From JBAXGW01 sp037139195 (GTDB lineage Bacteria; Bacteroidota; Bacteroidia; Bacteroidales; JAHJDW01): a stretch of 64,000 nt of DNA. The DNA lies in NCBI GenBank assembly GCA_037139195.1, contig JBAXGW010000006.1, forward strand, positions 1 to 64,000, read 5' to 3'. Below are positions 28,712 to 36,954 of the stretch, piece after piece (within the stretch, counting starts at the first letter, position 1; each line of letters begins with the position of its first letter). The notes beneath the pieces are model-generated. The model was not told where the DNA came from. It worked only from the letters and a program-made list of their open reading frames with translations, and did no database searches. The translations under genes and the position numbers were made by a program.

Positions 28712-30577
28712 ATGAAATTCAGAGGTTTAGCTTCGTTTGTTGATTTTTTGGAAAATAAAAATGAGTTGAAAAGGATTAAATTATATGTAAATCCTGATTT
28801 AGAGATTACAGAAATTTATGAGAGAATAATTAAAAATGAAGGTCCTGCGCTGCTTTTTGATAATAACGGAACAAAATTTCCTCTTTTAATAAATATGTTT
28901 GGTTCAAATAAACGAATCTGCTATGCTTTAAATGTTTCTGATTTGGATGATATTGGAAATAAAATTGAAAATATATTTAAAGAATTTGTGTCTCCCAAGG
29001 AAACTTTATTTGACAAATTAAAAATGCTTCCTAAGTTAGCTCAGGTATCATCATTTATGCCAAGTAAAATCAAAGGAAAGGGAGAATGCCACGATAATAT
29101 AATAATGAATCCCAGCTTAGATATTTTGCCAGTTCTTAAATGTTGGCCTTTTGATGGAGGGAAATTTATTACTTTACCACTTGTTCATACAATTGACCCT
29201 GAAACGAATAATCAAAATGTAGGTATGTATCGCATGCAAATTATTGATGATAAAACCACAGGGATGCATTGGCACATTCATAAAACTGGAGCAAAGCATT
29301 TTGATATATATAAAAAGTTAGGTATTAAAATGCCTGTAAGTGTTGTTTTAGGGGGCGACCCTGTTTATACTTATTCAGCTACTGCACCATTGCCAGATAA
29401 TGTTGATGAGTATATTTTAGCTGGATTTTTAAGAGAAAAAAGTGTTGAATTGGTTAAATGCATCACTAACGATTTAATGGTTCCAGCCGATTCAGATTTT
29501 GTAATTGAGGGCTATGTCGACCCATCTGAAGAATTGTTTTTCGAAGGTCCTTTTGGAGATCATACTGGATATTATTCATTACCCGATTTTTACCCTAAAT
29601 TTCATGTTACATGTATAACTCACAAAAACAATGCGGTGTTCCCAGCTACAATTGTTGGGGTGCCTCCTCAGGAAGATGCCTATCTGGGATTAGCAACCGA
29701 ACGGTTATTTATTAAACCTATTCAGCTTTCTATGCTTCCCGAGTTGCTTGATATGTATTTGCCTAATGAGGGTGGTTTTCATAATATTGCAGTTGTTAAA
29801 ATTAATAAAATGTATCCTGGTCATGCACAAAAAATAATGAATTCATTGTGGGGTGCAGGTCAAATGATGTTTAATAAAATAATGATTATTGTTGATGAAG
29901 ATTTTGATATTAAAAACCCAGAATTGTTGATGAAAGTAATTGTAAACAATGTCAATATAGAATCAGATATTCTTATAAACAAAGGTCCGAGTGATGTTTT
30001 AGACCATGCATCGTATCAATTTGCCTATGGGGGTAAGATTGGAATTGATGCAACCAAAAAGTTTTCTACCCGATTAGTTGATGATAATGAAATTTCAATA
30101 TCTAATATAACTTATGGTCTGATAATTGATGAGCGTTACCTAAAATATGGGGTATTAATTGTTATTTCAGAATCTAATTCAAGTATCGAAATTAAAGATC
30201 TTAAAAAACGTCTTGAAAATTCAGATTTATCAAATATCAATTCAGTTTTATTAGTTAACTCAGACATGCTTTTAGGGAATGATAATTTATTTATATGGCG
30301 TTTATCAAATAATTTTGATCCTGCAATTGATGTTCAAATTGTCGTATCAACAAACAATGAAAAAATTCTATTGATAAATGCTTGTGCTAAGAATATTGAC
30401 AATAATTTCAGAAGAGATTGGCCAAATATTGTAGTATCAAATGCAGAAACAATAAATAGAATTGATAAAATTTGGTCTGATTTGAAGATAGGCGATTTTA
30501 TTGAATCTCCTTCATTGCAATTTGTTGAAAAATCAAATATTGATTCAGCATTTCAAAACATTTTTAATCATGAGTAA
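28712..30577 (+). CDS. UbiD-family decarboxylase (menaquinone-type)
   Basis: A 621-residue protein of the UbiD family, which decarboxylates aromatic or unsaturated acids using prenylated FMN supplied by a UbiX partner. Hallmarks visible: MRMQIIDDKTTGMHWHIHKTG in the middle, the EGPFGDHTGYYS motif containing the catalytic glutamate region, and TICHK/GVPPQED-like segments thereafter (ITHKNNAVFPATIVGVPPQED). Length and N-terminus match the long Bacteroidetes members usually annotated as menaquinone biosynthesis decarboxylases; substrate specificity cannot be read from the sequence. No ubiX is adjacent. The stop codon overlaps the start of the following membrane-protein gene (ATGAGTAA), so the two are probably translated together. 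Confidence 0.85.
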   Translation: MKFRGLASFVDFLENKNELKRIKLYVNPDLEITEIYERIIKNEGPALLFDNNGTKFPLLINMFGSNKRICYALNVSDLDDIGNKIENIFKEFVSPKETLFDKLKMLPKLAQVSSFMPSKIKGKGECHDNIIMNPSLDILPVLKCWPFDGGKFITLPLVHTIDPETNNQNVGMYRMQIIDDKTTGMHWHIHKTGAKHFDIYKKLGIKMPVSVVLGGDPVYTYSATAPLPDNVDEYILAGFLREKSVELVKCITNDLMVPADSDFVIEGYVDPSEELFFEGPFGDHTGYYSLPDFYPKFHVTCITHKNNAVFPATIVGVPPQEDAYLGLATERLFIKPIQLSMLPELLDMYLPNEGGFHNIAVVKINKMYPGHAQKIMNSLWGAGQMMFNKIMIIVDEDFDIKNPELLMKVIVNNVNIESDILINKGPSDVLDHASYQFAYGGKIGIDATKKFSTRLVDDNEISISNITYGLIIDERYLKYGVLIVISESNSSIEIKDLKKRLENSDLSNINSVLLVNSDMLLGNDNLFIWRLSNNFDPAIDVQIVVSTNNEKILLINACAKNIDNNFRRDWPNIVVSNAETINRIDKIWSDLKIGDFIESPSLQFVEKSNIDSAFQNIFNHE

Positions 30578-30929
30578 TATTTTTTTGATAGCTGCAATTT
30601 TAATAGCTTCATTTTTCTTTATTTCTGTTTTATTATTTAGCTCATGGTGGCAAATTTATACCAAAGCAAACAAAAAAGGGTGGGCTATATTATTACCTAT
30701 TTATAATGTTCTAATAATGTGTTCAATTGCTAAAAAGCCTTGGTGGTGGATTTTTCTCTTGATGATTCCAGGTGTAAACATAGTTTTATATATTATTATT
30801 TTGTATAATATTTCTAAAAATTTTTCTAAAAACCACTTTTTTACAGCAGGAATGGTGCTTTTGCCTTTTGTTTTTATTCCTATTTTAGCTTTTGGAAATG
30901 CTATATATATCGATAATGCTATTGTTTAG
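30570..30929 (+). CDS. Small DUF5684-like membrane protein
   Basis: A 119-residue protein with about three membrane helices (residues 1-24, about 36-57 and 64-80, plus 94-113) and the motif WWQIYTKANKKGWAILLPIYNVLI followed by KKPWWWIFLLMIPGVNIVLY. This is characteristic of a family of small Bacteroidetes membrane proteins (DUF5684-like) of unknown role. The ATG at 30570 overlaps the UbiD stop by 8 bp. The longer frame starting at 30501 would lie inside the UbiD coding region and is not supported. Confidence 0.75.
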   Translation: MSNIFLIAAILIASFFFISVLLFSSWWQIYTKANKKGWAILLPIYNVLIMCSIAKKPWWWIFLLMIPGVNIVLYIIILYNISKNFSKNHFFTAGMVLLPFVFIPILAFGNAIYIDNAIV

Positions 30930-30986
30930 TAAAAATTTTAAACGCTTGTACTTGAAGTAAATAATACAAACTTAATACAACATATT

Positions 30987-31331
30987 ATGAATAAATATTT
31001 TTTTATTTTATCAATAATTTTAAGCTTTGCTTTTTCAAAAAACACTTTAGCCCAGAAAGTATTTATTACTGATGCTGACTATAAAGCAGATGTTAAAGTT
31101 TATGTGGTTGATGCCGACTACAAAGCAGATTTGCTTGTTTATAAAGTGGACGCTGATTACAAAGCAACTGATAACAAGGGTTTATGGTTCTTTGTTGATG
31201 CCGATTATAAGGCGAAAAAGAAAGTTTATTTTGTAGATGCCGATTATAAAGCAGATTTGAAAATATTTTTTGTTGAAAGTGATTATAAAGCCAAATGGAA
31301 TAAACAAGAAAAAATGCACTTACTGTTTTAA
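30987..31331 (+). CDS. Secreted DUF6150-like (septoil-knot) repeat protein
   Basis: A 114-residue exported protein. After a signal peptide (about residues 1-22, ending TLAQ) come six short repeats built on K-V-(Y/F)-x-V-D-A-D-Y-K-A; the sixth reads VESDYKA, followed by W. This pattern matches my recollection of DUF6150, a small family that structure prediction and later crystallography linked to a deeply knotted 7(1) fold; that link is from memory. Function is unknown. The third repeat is followed by a 9-residue insertion (TDNKGLWFF). It lies between the small membrane protein and an outer-membrane beta-barrel gene, without a clear operon link. Confidence 0.7.
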   Translation: MNKYFFILSIILSFAFSKNTLAQKVFITDADYKADVKVYVVDADYKADLLVYKVDADYKATDNKGLWFFVDADYKAKKKVYFVDADYKADLKIFFVESDYKAKWNKQEKMHLLF

Positions 31332-31412
31332 TTAATAATAAATAATGCAGAAAATCAGTTTGTTGCGATTTATTTTAAAATTTTCTTTTTTTTCATGTAC
31401 CTAAATGATAAT

Positions 31413-31444
31413 TTTGACGTTATTATCTGTAACGTTTTAGTTTG
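31413..31444 (+). promoter_or_regulatory. Promoter with internal palindrome upstream of the outer-membrane protein gene
   Basis: TTTG at 31413-31416, a 20-bp spacer and TTAGTTTG at 31437-31444 fit a Bacteroidetes promoter with one mismatch in the -7 box. The spacer contains the perfect inverted repeat ACGTTA-N7-TAACGT (31417-31435), a likely operator for an unknown regulator. Confidence 0.5.
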
Positions 31445-31461
31445 TAGTAATTTTTTGATAT

Positions 31462-33903
31462 ATGAAAAAAACATTTTTAGTTGTTGCCATTTTGATTTTA
31501 GGATTTTCATCAATATATGCTAGTCCTATTAATATTAAAGGTGTTGTAAAAGATTCAACAAGTAAAGAATTCCTTCCTTACTGCGAAGTTTTATTAAAAA
31601 ATCAAAAAGATTCTTTAATTACTGGTTGTATAACTAATGAAAAAGGCGAATTCTCTCTGAATACGTCGGTTAAAGACTCTATTTATATTCAAACTCGTTT
31701 GTTTGGATACTCCTCGAAAAAAATTAATATATCAATTATTGATACTACCGTAATTTATACGATAGCAGATATATTAATGAATACTGTTTCTAAAGAATTA
31801 GAAGGTATAGAAATATCGGCACTTCGTCCGTTTGTAGAAAAGAAATTCGACAGAGATGTTTTCAATATGAGCGAAGGTGCAGTTGCATCTGCTAGAAATA
31901 TTTTTGATTTGCTTAAAAAAATTCCTGGAATTGTAGTAGATGAAGAAAATAGCATAGTTAAATTCAAAGGAAATACCGCCACCGTTCGCATAAACAATAC
32001 ACCGGCCGAGAGGATGTATCCAAAGTTAGAAATGATTCCAATAGCTGATGTTGATAAGATTGAAGTAATTGATCCAACAATGCGAGGGAAGGGAAATGGC
32101 TCAGCTGGAGCTATCGTAAATATTAAAATGAAAAAAGTAGTTTTAGAAGGTTTAAGCGGATCTTTTGGTAGTAATATTACAGTTGGTGATTCTGCTTTAA
32201 TTCAAAATGGGCATGTTTATTCAAATGTCAATTATAAAGTTAAGAAATTTCTCATTTATAATAATCTTGGAACATGGGGAAACAACTGGGTCTCAAATTC
32301 AAAATCTTGGGGCACGCGAAGCGATGAAAATGGAAGTTTTATTGATTCTTCAACATCAAAATTTAATGGCAAATGGGCAGGTTTATGGGAATATGCAGGA
32401 ATGCAATACACAATTAATGAAAAATCAAAAATAGACTTTCAAATTGGGACAAATACAAATTATATAAATAAAAACAGCTCATTTAGTTCTTCTAACATAA
32501 TAAATGCGAATACTAACACAATTGTTGATAGCTATACTGATAATAGCAATACCGAGGGAACTAAAGGAAACAAAAGCTTGAGTTTAGGCTTAACCTATAC
32601 GGCAGAAATTGATACGCTGGGGAAAGAATTAACAATAGATTTTTGGGGGAGTACTTATAATAGTAGTTCTCTCAGTAAAAGTGCAATAGATTATTTGTAT
32701 TCACCAGATATCATTGAATCTCAAAATAGAAAATATGCTTCAGACTATATGTGGTTTAGCGTTTTTTATAATAATCCAATATCAGATAAAACACAATGGA
32801 ATATTGAGTATTCATGCAATAATTCATTCGATAATAGTTCCTCTAATTTTATTAGAAATGATATTTACGAATATGGGTTTTTCAAAAATAACAAAACAAA
32901 AGATTATGAGAACTCCTTGTCAGCACATTTTGGTACAACACTAAAAAAAATAAAAATTGACGCAGGTGTGTCATTGCAAAATAAAATATCTAAAGGCGAC
33001 AGAACTATTTATTATTCAAGCATATCTGATACTTTAGTATCCACTAATAAAATGTTTAATAAATTATTGCCAGTTGCCACTATCAAATATAATATAAGTG
33101 ATAAAAAAGAATTAAAATTATCGTATGATTGTAATTCACAAATGCCTTATAGCGTTGATATGTTTGAAACATTTCTTGATTCTTCAAACCAAAGAAACTG
33201 GTCAACTGGAAACCCTGATTTAAAACCTGCTTTAAATCAGTCCGTCTATTTTGGATACACATTTACAGATGAAAAGTGGAATACATCGCTTCAGGCATTT
33301 GTAAAATCAACAAATAATAATTATACTAACGTAGATATTCCAATAGATTCAGTAACTACATTAAGTAAACCGATGAATTTAGAGAAAAATCAGTCGCTTG
33401 GATTGTTCTATTCTTTCTATAAAACATTTGGCAAGGCATTTACTTTTAGTTTTAATACCAATTGGTTCTATAGCAAAGTTGATATTACTAAAGTTAAGCC
33501 ATATTTAATTGCAAGTGGTGTTCCTGCTGAAAATTTAATTAGAAATAGCTGGAATTGCGATTTGTCTAGTGATATTGAGTATCGTAAAGGAAAAAACTTT
33601 GCATCGGCAAATATATATTATAACAGCAAACAAATTTCGACCATGGGATATGAAATGCCGAAGTTTAATATGGATTTATCATACAGTAGAACCTTTTTTA
33701 AAAATAATTTGCGTTTATCACTGAGTTTTAATAATCTATTGTATGGATTGTACAAAGAAGGTTCTGTAAATAATGTGATGGGAAGAGATATGCACTCCGA
33801 ATCATTCAATAACCGAAATAGACGCTCTGTAGGATTTTCTATACGATATAATTTCCGCGATGGCGACAGAAATACTTCGTCTAAAGGAAAAGGAGGGAAG
33901 TAA
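31462..33903 (+). CDS. Outer-membrane beta-barrel protein, TonB-receptor-like with carboxypeptidase-regulatory-like domain
   Basis: An 813-residue outer-membrane protein. Signal peptide (MKKTFLVVAILILGFSSIYAS), then a CarboxypepD_reg-like beta-sandwich (INIKGVVKDSTSKEFLPYCEVLL, to about 110). A plug-like domain follows (about 120-225; DVFNMSEG, NIFDLLKKIPGIVVDEE, VDKIEVIDPTMRGKGNGSAGAIVNI), then a beta-barrel of alternating strands to the C-terminus. This is the architecture of the 'outer membrane beta-barrel family' of Bacteroidetes, related to TonB-dependent receptors. No TonB box or SusD partner is visible, so the ligand is unknown. The last residues are a basic low-complexity tail (DGDRNTSSKGKGGK) after the final aromatic strand. 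It has its own promoter with a palindromic operator candidate. Confidence 0.85.
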   Translation: MKKTFLVVAILILGFSSIYASPINIKGVVKDSTSKEFLPYCEVLLKNQKDSLITGCITNEKGEFSLNTSVKDSIYIQTRLFGYSSKKINISIIDTTVIYTIADILMNTVSKELEGIEISALRPFVEKKFDRDVFNMSEGAVASARNIFDLLKKIPGIVVDEENSIVKFKGNTATVRINNTPAERMYPKLEMIPIADVDKIEVIDPTMRGKGNGSAGAIVNIKMKKVVLEGLSGSFGSNITVGDSALIQNGHVYSNVNYKVKKFLIYNNLGTWGNNWVSNSKSWGTRSDENGSFIDSSTSKFNGKWAGLWEYAGMQYTINEKSKIDFQIGTNTNYINKNSSFSSSNIINANTNTIVDSYTDNSNTEGTKGNKSLSLGLTYTAEIDTLGKELTIDFWGSTYNSSSLSKSAIDYLYSPDIIESQNRKYASDYMWFSVFYNNPISDKTQWNIEYSCNNSFDNSSSNFIRNDIYEYGFFKNNKTKDYENSLSAHFGTTLKKIKIDAGVSLQNKISKGDRTIYYSSISDTLVSTNKMFNKLLPVATIKYNISDKKELKLSYDCNSQMPYSVDMFETFLDSSNQRNWSTGNPDLKPALNQSVYFGYTFTDEKWNTSLQAFVKSTNNNYTNVDIPIDSVTTLSKPMNLEKNQSLGLFYSFYKTFGKAFTFSFNTNWFYSKVDITKVKPYLIASGVPAENLIRNSWNCDLSSDIEYRKGKNFASANIYYNSKQISTMGYEMPKFNMDLSYSRTFFKNNLRLSLSFNNLLYGLYKEGSVNNVMGRDMHSESFNNRNRRSVGFSIRYNFRDGDRNTSSKGKGGK

Positions 33904-33924
33904 GTTTTTCAGGAGGAAAGGTGT

Positions 33925-34827
33925 TTATTTATAAAACTTCAATGTGTTTTTAAGTTCTTCTTTTATTTCCAATATAAGTGCTGTGGGTTCTACTACTTGC
34001 ATACTAGTTCCATAACTAAGTAATTCTTTTATAAAATCAAAAGTGATACAAATTTTTAATTTTATTCTGAGTTCTTTTTCATTGTCAATTAGTATTTCCT
34101 GACTTTCATGTAGTGGCATTGTCTTTATATATTTTCCTTGGTATGGCTGAAATGAAAGAACTATATCCAGTGGTTTTTCATCATTTGGACTTATAATTCC
34201 AAAGCAGTTTTTAAAATGATTTTCTACGCTAAAGCCTTCAGGATAAATAAAATGTTCACGAGTTGCGTGGAATTCGCTGAATCTTCGGTCTAATGCAAAT
34301 GTTTTTATTGCATTGTCTTTTGTGTCTTGTACCACAACATACCAGCGATTTCTAAATTCTTTTAGTGCAAGTGGATTTGCCTTGCGCTGTTCGGGTTTGC
34401 TGCCCCAAAATTTGTGATAAACAAAATCGATTTGAAAATTATTTTGAATAGCATGGATTATTCCATTTAAATTGTTGGTTGCTTGCGGACTGCGTTTTTC
34501 GAAATGCAAATATTTTGAAATTCCATCGGTGATATTTAGCGCATTAAAAATTTCAAATGATTCTAACATTCTGCTTTTCACTTCATCGTGTAATTCTTCA
34601 ACAATTTTGTACACTTGCTGTGATGAATCATAATCGATAACTATATGATAATGTGTTGCAATTTCTAGCTTGTCGCGCTGAAATGTTCGCAACGAAATAC
34701 GCAAATTTCTTTCTTGCAATTCTGATTCACGATCAAGGAAATCGCATATTTCTCCAAAAGTTGATGGTTTTCGTCTTAATTTATTGATAATTAAGTTTTG
34801 ACGGATGTTTGATTCTAGCTTTGACAT
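33925..34827 (-). CDS. WYL-domain transcriptional regulator
   Basis: A 300-residue regulator. The N-terminal winged HTH (about residues 8-65; LIINKLRRKPSTFGEICDFL ... ISLRTFQRDKLEI) is followed by a linker and a WYL domain (about 120-210, with IDFVYHKF, NPLALKEFRNRWYVVV and KTFALDRRF). A WCX-type C-terminal domain (about 215-300) completes it. Proteins of this plan (for example CapW/BrxR types) sense nucleic-acid or nucleotide ligands and control defence and DNA-damage genes. The gene is divergent from the MNT-HEPN pair. Its own promoter carries the 19-bp inverted repeat found at three other promoters of this island (see regulatory entries), which argues for autoregulation and for its being the regulon's controller. 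Repressor versus activator is undecided. Confidence 0.85.
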   Translation of the reverse strand: MSKLESNIRQNLIINKLRRKPSTFGEICDFLDRESELQERNLRISLRTFQRDKLEIATHYHIVIDYDSSQQVYKIVEELHDEVKSRMLESFEIFNALNITDGISKYLHFEKRSPQATNNLNGIIHAIQNNFQIDFVYHKFWGSKPEQRKANPLALKEFRNRWYVVVQDTKDNAIKTFALDRRFSEFHATREHFIYPEGFSVENHFKNCFGIISPNDEKPLDIVLSFQPYQGKYIKTMPLHESQEILIDNEKELRIKLKICITFDFIKELLSYGTSMQVVEPTALILEIKEELKNTLKFYK

Positions 34828-34848
34828 AATTATTTGTATTTGCTAAAG

Positions 34849-34884
34849 CAAAGATAGATATTATTAACGCCAATATATGACGTT
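34849..34884 (-). promoter_or_regulatory. WYL gene promoter with 19-bp inverted-repeat operator (site 1)
   Basis: On the minus strand: TATCTTTG (-7 box, plus coordinates 34849-34856), 9 bp, then the inverted repeat at 34866-34884, plus-strand AACGCCA-ATATA-TGACGTT. The arms match at six of seven positions. The same arrangement occurs at 36955-36990, 38283-38318 and 42186-42221. The site overlaps the expected -33 position. Confidence 0.7.
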
Positions 34885-34927
34885 GATAAAATGTTTTATT
34901 CAAATATTTATTTTTCAAAATATATCG

Positions 34928-34935
34928 TATATTTG
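34928..34935 (+). promoter_or_regulatory. -7 box (TATATTTG) for the MNT-HEPN pair
   Basis: TATATTTG fits TAnnTTTG and lies 25 bp before the ATG at 34961. No clear -33 TTG is seen. The WYL-type operator lies about 45 bp upstream of this box. Confidence 0.45.
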
Positions 34936-34960
34936 GGATAATTATTAATGTAAAGTTTTA

Positions 34961-35284
34961 ATGTCAAAACCTATGATAACCAAGGAGATAATTAAAAGCT
35001 TGTTGCTAAAGGAATTTCCTAAATTGGAAGCTGATTTTAAAGTTAAAAGAATCGGGTTATTTGGTTCGTATTCAACAAATCAGGCTAATGAAGAAAGTGA
35101 CATTGATTTGATAATTGAATTTAACGAACCAATAGGACTTAAATTCATTAACCTTTGTGATTATTTAGAGCAATTATTCGATAAAAAAGTAGATGTATTA
35201 ACTCCAGAGGGTTTAAAAAGTATTCGAGTTAAGTCGGTGATTGATAATATTATAAATACAGTTGAGTATGTTGAAGCAGCGTGA
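34961..35284 (+). CDS. mntA: MNT-domain nucleotidyltransferase antitoxin (MntA-like)
   Basis: A 107-residue minimal nucleotidyltransferase with the DNA polymerase-beta fold: G-x-F-GSYSTNQANEESDIDLIIEF contains the GSx(10)DxD signature, and a third acidic residue lies in KKVDVL. In type VII HEPN-MNT systems this protein neutralises the HEPN toxin by transferring AMP groups to a tyrosine of the toxin. The gene precedes the HEPN gene and overlaps it by 17 bp, the standard order for some such pairs. It is divergent from the WYL gene; the intergenic operator may affect both. Role assignment rests on motif and context. Confidence 0.85.
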   Translation: MSKPMITKEIIKSLLLKEFPKLEADFKVKRIGLFGSYSTNQANEESDIDLIIEFNEPIGLKFINLCDYLEQLFDKKVDVLTPEGLKSIRVKSVIDNIINTVEYVEAA

Positions 35285-35597
35285 TGATATAAGGATACTC
35301 GATATTGAAGAATGTATACGAAGAATTGAATTATTTGTTCTTGACCTGGATTATGATAACTTTATGTATGACATTAAAACCCAAGATGCTGTTGTTCGGA
35401 ATTTAGAAATTATAGGCGAGGCTGTAAAAAGTTTAACACCCGAATTTACTGAAAAACATAAACACATTTCTTGGTCAGAAATTGGAAGACTAAGAGATAA
35501 ATTAATTCATCATTATTCGGGTATAAACTATGATATCGTTTGGGCTATAATTCAAAAAGACATACCCCAATTAAAGAGTGATATTTCTTTGATTTGA
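35268..35597 (+). CDS. hepT: HEPN-domain toxin (HepT-like, DUF86)
   Basis: A 109-residue all-alpha HEPN protein. Its motif R76-DKLI-H81-H-Y83 is an intact RX4HXY signature: R and H form the RNase site of the toxin and the tyrosine is the residue AMPylated by MntA in characterised systems. Upstream segments such as DAVVRNLEIIGEAVKSL are typical of the DUF86 family. The ATG at 35268 is chosen; the TTG at 35262 would add two residues. It overlaps mntA and ends 8 bp before the convergent exonuclease gene. Predicted RNA (possibly tRNA) cleavage on release from the antitoxin is family knowledge. Confidence 0.85.
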   Translation: MLKQRDDIRILDIEECIRRIELFVLDLDYDNFMYDIKTQDAVVRNLEIIGEAVKSLTPEFTEKHKHISWSEIGRLRDKLIHHYSGINYDIVWAIIQKDIPQLKSDISLI

Positions 35598-35605
35598 TGT
35601 TTAAA

Positions 35606-36082
35606 TTATTTCTGTTTTTCTAAATGCATCAAATAAAGTTTAGCACATGCCATTGCATCGCTTAAAGCATCGTGATGATTTAATTGAATTTTATGTTTTC
35701 GGCATAATGTTGCCAAATCCGCTCCAAATATTTTATAAGTACAAGCTTGCACATATTCAGGATGTTCCAATCTGTAAAAATCTATAGTTTGCTTCAAGCA
35801 ATTAAAATCAAAAGCTCCATTGTGTGCAACAACTGTTCTGCCTTGAATTAAGTGTTTTATTTCTTCCCAAACCTTTGGAAATGTAGGCGAATTATATGTA
35901 TGGCTTGAATCAATACCATGAATTTCGGTATTTTTATAAAAGTAGAAATTATTGGGTGGACAAACTAATTTGTTTACTGTTTCAACTATAACGCCATTTT
36001 CTACTCGTACAATACCAACCTGACAAATACTCCAACGTTTGCCTTGTACCGTTTCAAAATCTAGTGCTGTGAATGTGTTCAT
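35606..36082 (-). CDS. DnaQ-like 3'-5' exonuclease (DEDDh)
   Basis: A 158-residue stand-alone exonuclease of the RNase T/DnaQ superfamily. All DEDDh residues are visible: D8 and E10 in ALDFET, D92 in HNGAFDFNCL, H137 and D142 in NHHDALSDAMA. It acts on single-stranded DNA or RNA ends by family knowledge; the preferred substrate is unknown. It lies downstream of the 166-residue unknown gene (32-bp gap) and the zinc-knuckle gene on the same strand, so it is probably the third gene of a unit driven by regulon promoter site 2, although a hairpin after the zinc-knuckle gene may attenuate read-through. Confidence 0.88.
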   Translation of the reverse strand: MNTFTALDFETVQGKRWSICQVGIVRVENGVIVETVNKLVCPPNNFYFYKNTEIHGIDSSHTYNSPTFPKVWEEIKHLIQGRTVVAHNGAFDFNCLKQTIDFYRLEHPEYVQACTYKIFGADLATLCRKHKIQLNHHDALSDAMACAKLYLMHLEKQK

Positions 36083-36114
36083 GGGTAAAGTTTAGTTCTG
36101 TAAAAGTAAAGAAT

Positions 36115-36615
36115 TTATGATTTAAACTCCACTATTCTTTGAAAATCAATTTTAAAATCCCACCAAATTTCATCTATGTCAATAATCTGTTGCCATGTTA
36201 AATCGGTGTGTTCGCATAAACAATGCATAGTGTAAGTCATTTTAATGTATTTTAACTCAGGATGATTATGCAATAAATTCCAATCATCATAAGGAATGTC
36301 GGTCTTATCATCAAAATATTCTTCCACACCCAGCATTTCAAAAGAACAAATAGAATCGCCTTCTTCAACGTTCGTGTCTATGCTTGAAAAACACGAAATA
36401 ATTACTTCGTACATCAAATCATCATGACTATCAATAAAATCTTTATTTCGTTCTTTAAATGCTTCCCAAAAGCTTACTATTTCGGCATCTTTTTCAATAA
36501 ATAGTTTGCTTATTTTCTCAATTTTAGCAACAGCTTCAGGCGTAAATACAAACGATTTATCGGTTTTATATTTAGCAATTCTCTTATCAAAATATTTTTG
36601 TTGTCTTTCATTCAT
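36115..36615 (-). CDS. Unknown acidic protein
   Basis: I do not recognise this 166-residue protein. It is acidic, soluble and mostly helical by appearance. It starts with a basic helix (MNERQQKYFDKRIAKYKTDKS), and contains an FWEAFKERNKDFID segment and a C-terminal tryptophan-rich part (DLTWQQIIDIDEIWWDFK). The half with EYFDD and IPYDDWNLL is strongly negatively charged. It has no signal peptide or membrane segment. It lies between the zinc-knuckle gene and the DnaQ-like exonuclease gene, all on the minus strand, and so may belong to the WYL-linked regulon. Confidence 0.6.
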   Translation of the reverse strand: MNERQQKYFDKRIAKYKTDKSFVFTPEAVAKIEKISKLFIEKDAEIVSFWEAFKERNKDFIDSHDDLMYEVIISCFSSIDTNVEEGDSICSFEMLGVEEYFDDKTDIPYDDWNLLHNHPELKYIKMTYTMHCLCEHTDLTWQQIIDIDEIWWDFKIDFQRIVEFKS

Positions 36616-36629
36616 AATATGAAATTTGA

Positions 36630-36656
36630 ATAGGCAGAAATTGAATCTCTGCCTAT
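36630..36656 (-). terminator. Hairpin downstream of the zinc-knuckle gene
   Basis: ATAGGCAGA (36630-36638) and TCTGCCTAT (36648-36656) form a 9-bp stem with a 9-nt loop, 7 bp after the zinc-knuckle stop codon. On the minus strand it is followed by TCAAATTTC rather than a T tract, so it is at best a weak terminator or an mRNA-stabilising hairpin. Confidence 0.4.
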
Positions 36657-36662
36657 GTTAAT

Positions 36663-36914
36663 TTAAAGTGCTGGTGAATGTTTTCCTTTTCCTGCTCCAT
36701 CTGGGTGACGAGGACAAGAGCCTGCTGTAAGTAAACTTATAGATGTAGATTGTTGCCCACAATATTTACAGCTGTATTTGTCTTTTTCGCTTCCTTCGTA
36801 AAGTTTGTGTTTACCTTTACCAGCGCCATTTGGATGACGAGGACAACTGCCAGCAGTTAGCAATGAAACACTTGATGATTTTTGTCCGCAATACTCACAA
36901 TAATAATTTGCCAT
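36663..36914 (-). CDS. Tandem zinc-knuckle protein
   Basis: An 83-residue protein built of two near-identical 32-residue units. Each has Y-x-C-x-Y-C-G-Q followed by (S)LLTAGSCPRHP and G-A-G-K-G-K-H, giving the likely metal ligands C6, C9, C24, H27 (and H36), then C49, C52, C67, H70 (and H79). This is a short treble-clef or zinc-ribbon-like knuckle; a nucleic-acid- or protein-binding adaptor is plausible but unproven. Almost the whole protein is the duplicated module. Its promoter carries regulon site 2, so it is probably one of the directly regulated genes of the island. Confidence 0.7.
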   Translation of the reverse strand: MANYYCEYCGQKSSSVSLLTAGSCPRHPNGAGKGKHKLYEGSEKDKYSCKYCGQQSTSISLLTAGSCPRHPDGAGKGKHSPAL

Positions 36915-36954
36915 AATTTGAATTGTTTTTTAATGATAAATAATTTTAACAATG

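Noticed and set aside
30501..30569. Longer N-terminus for the small membrane protein
   Set aside because: It lies inside the UbiD coding region; the ATG at 30570 gives a natural hydrophobic start and a stop/start overlap.
31411..31421. TGACGTT word as a fifth WYL-type site
   Set aside because: The upstream half-site is absent, and the word lies on the plus-strand promoter of another gene inside a different palindrome.
36630..36656. Strong terminator after the zinc-knuckle gene
   Set aside because: A stem is present but there is no T tract on the minus strand, so read-through to the downstream genes remains likely.
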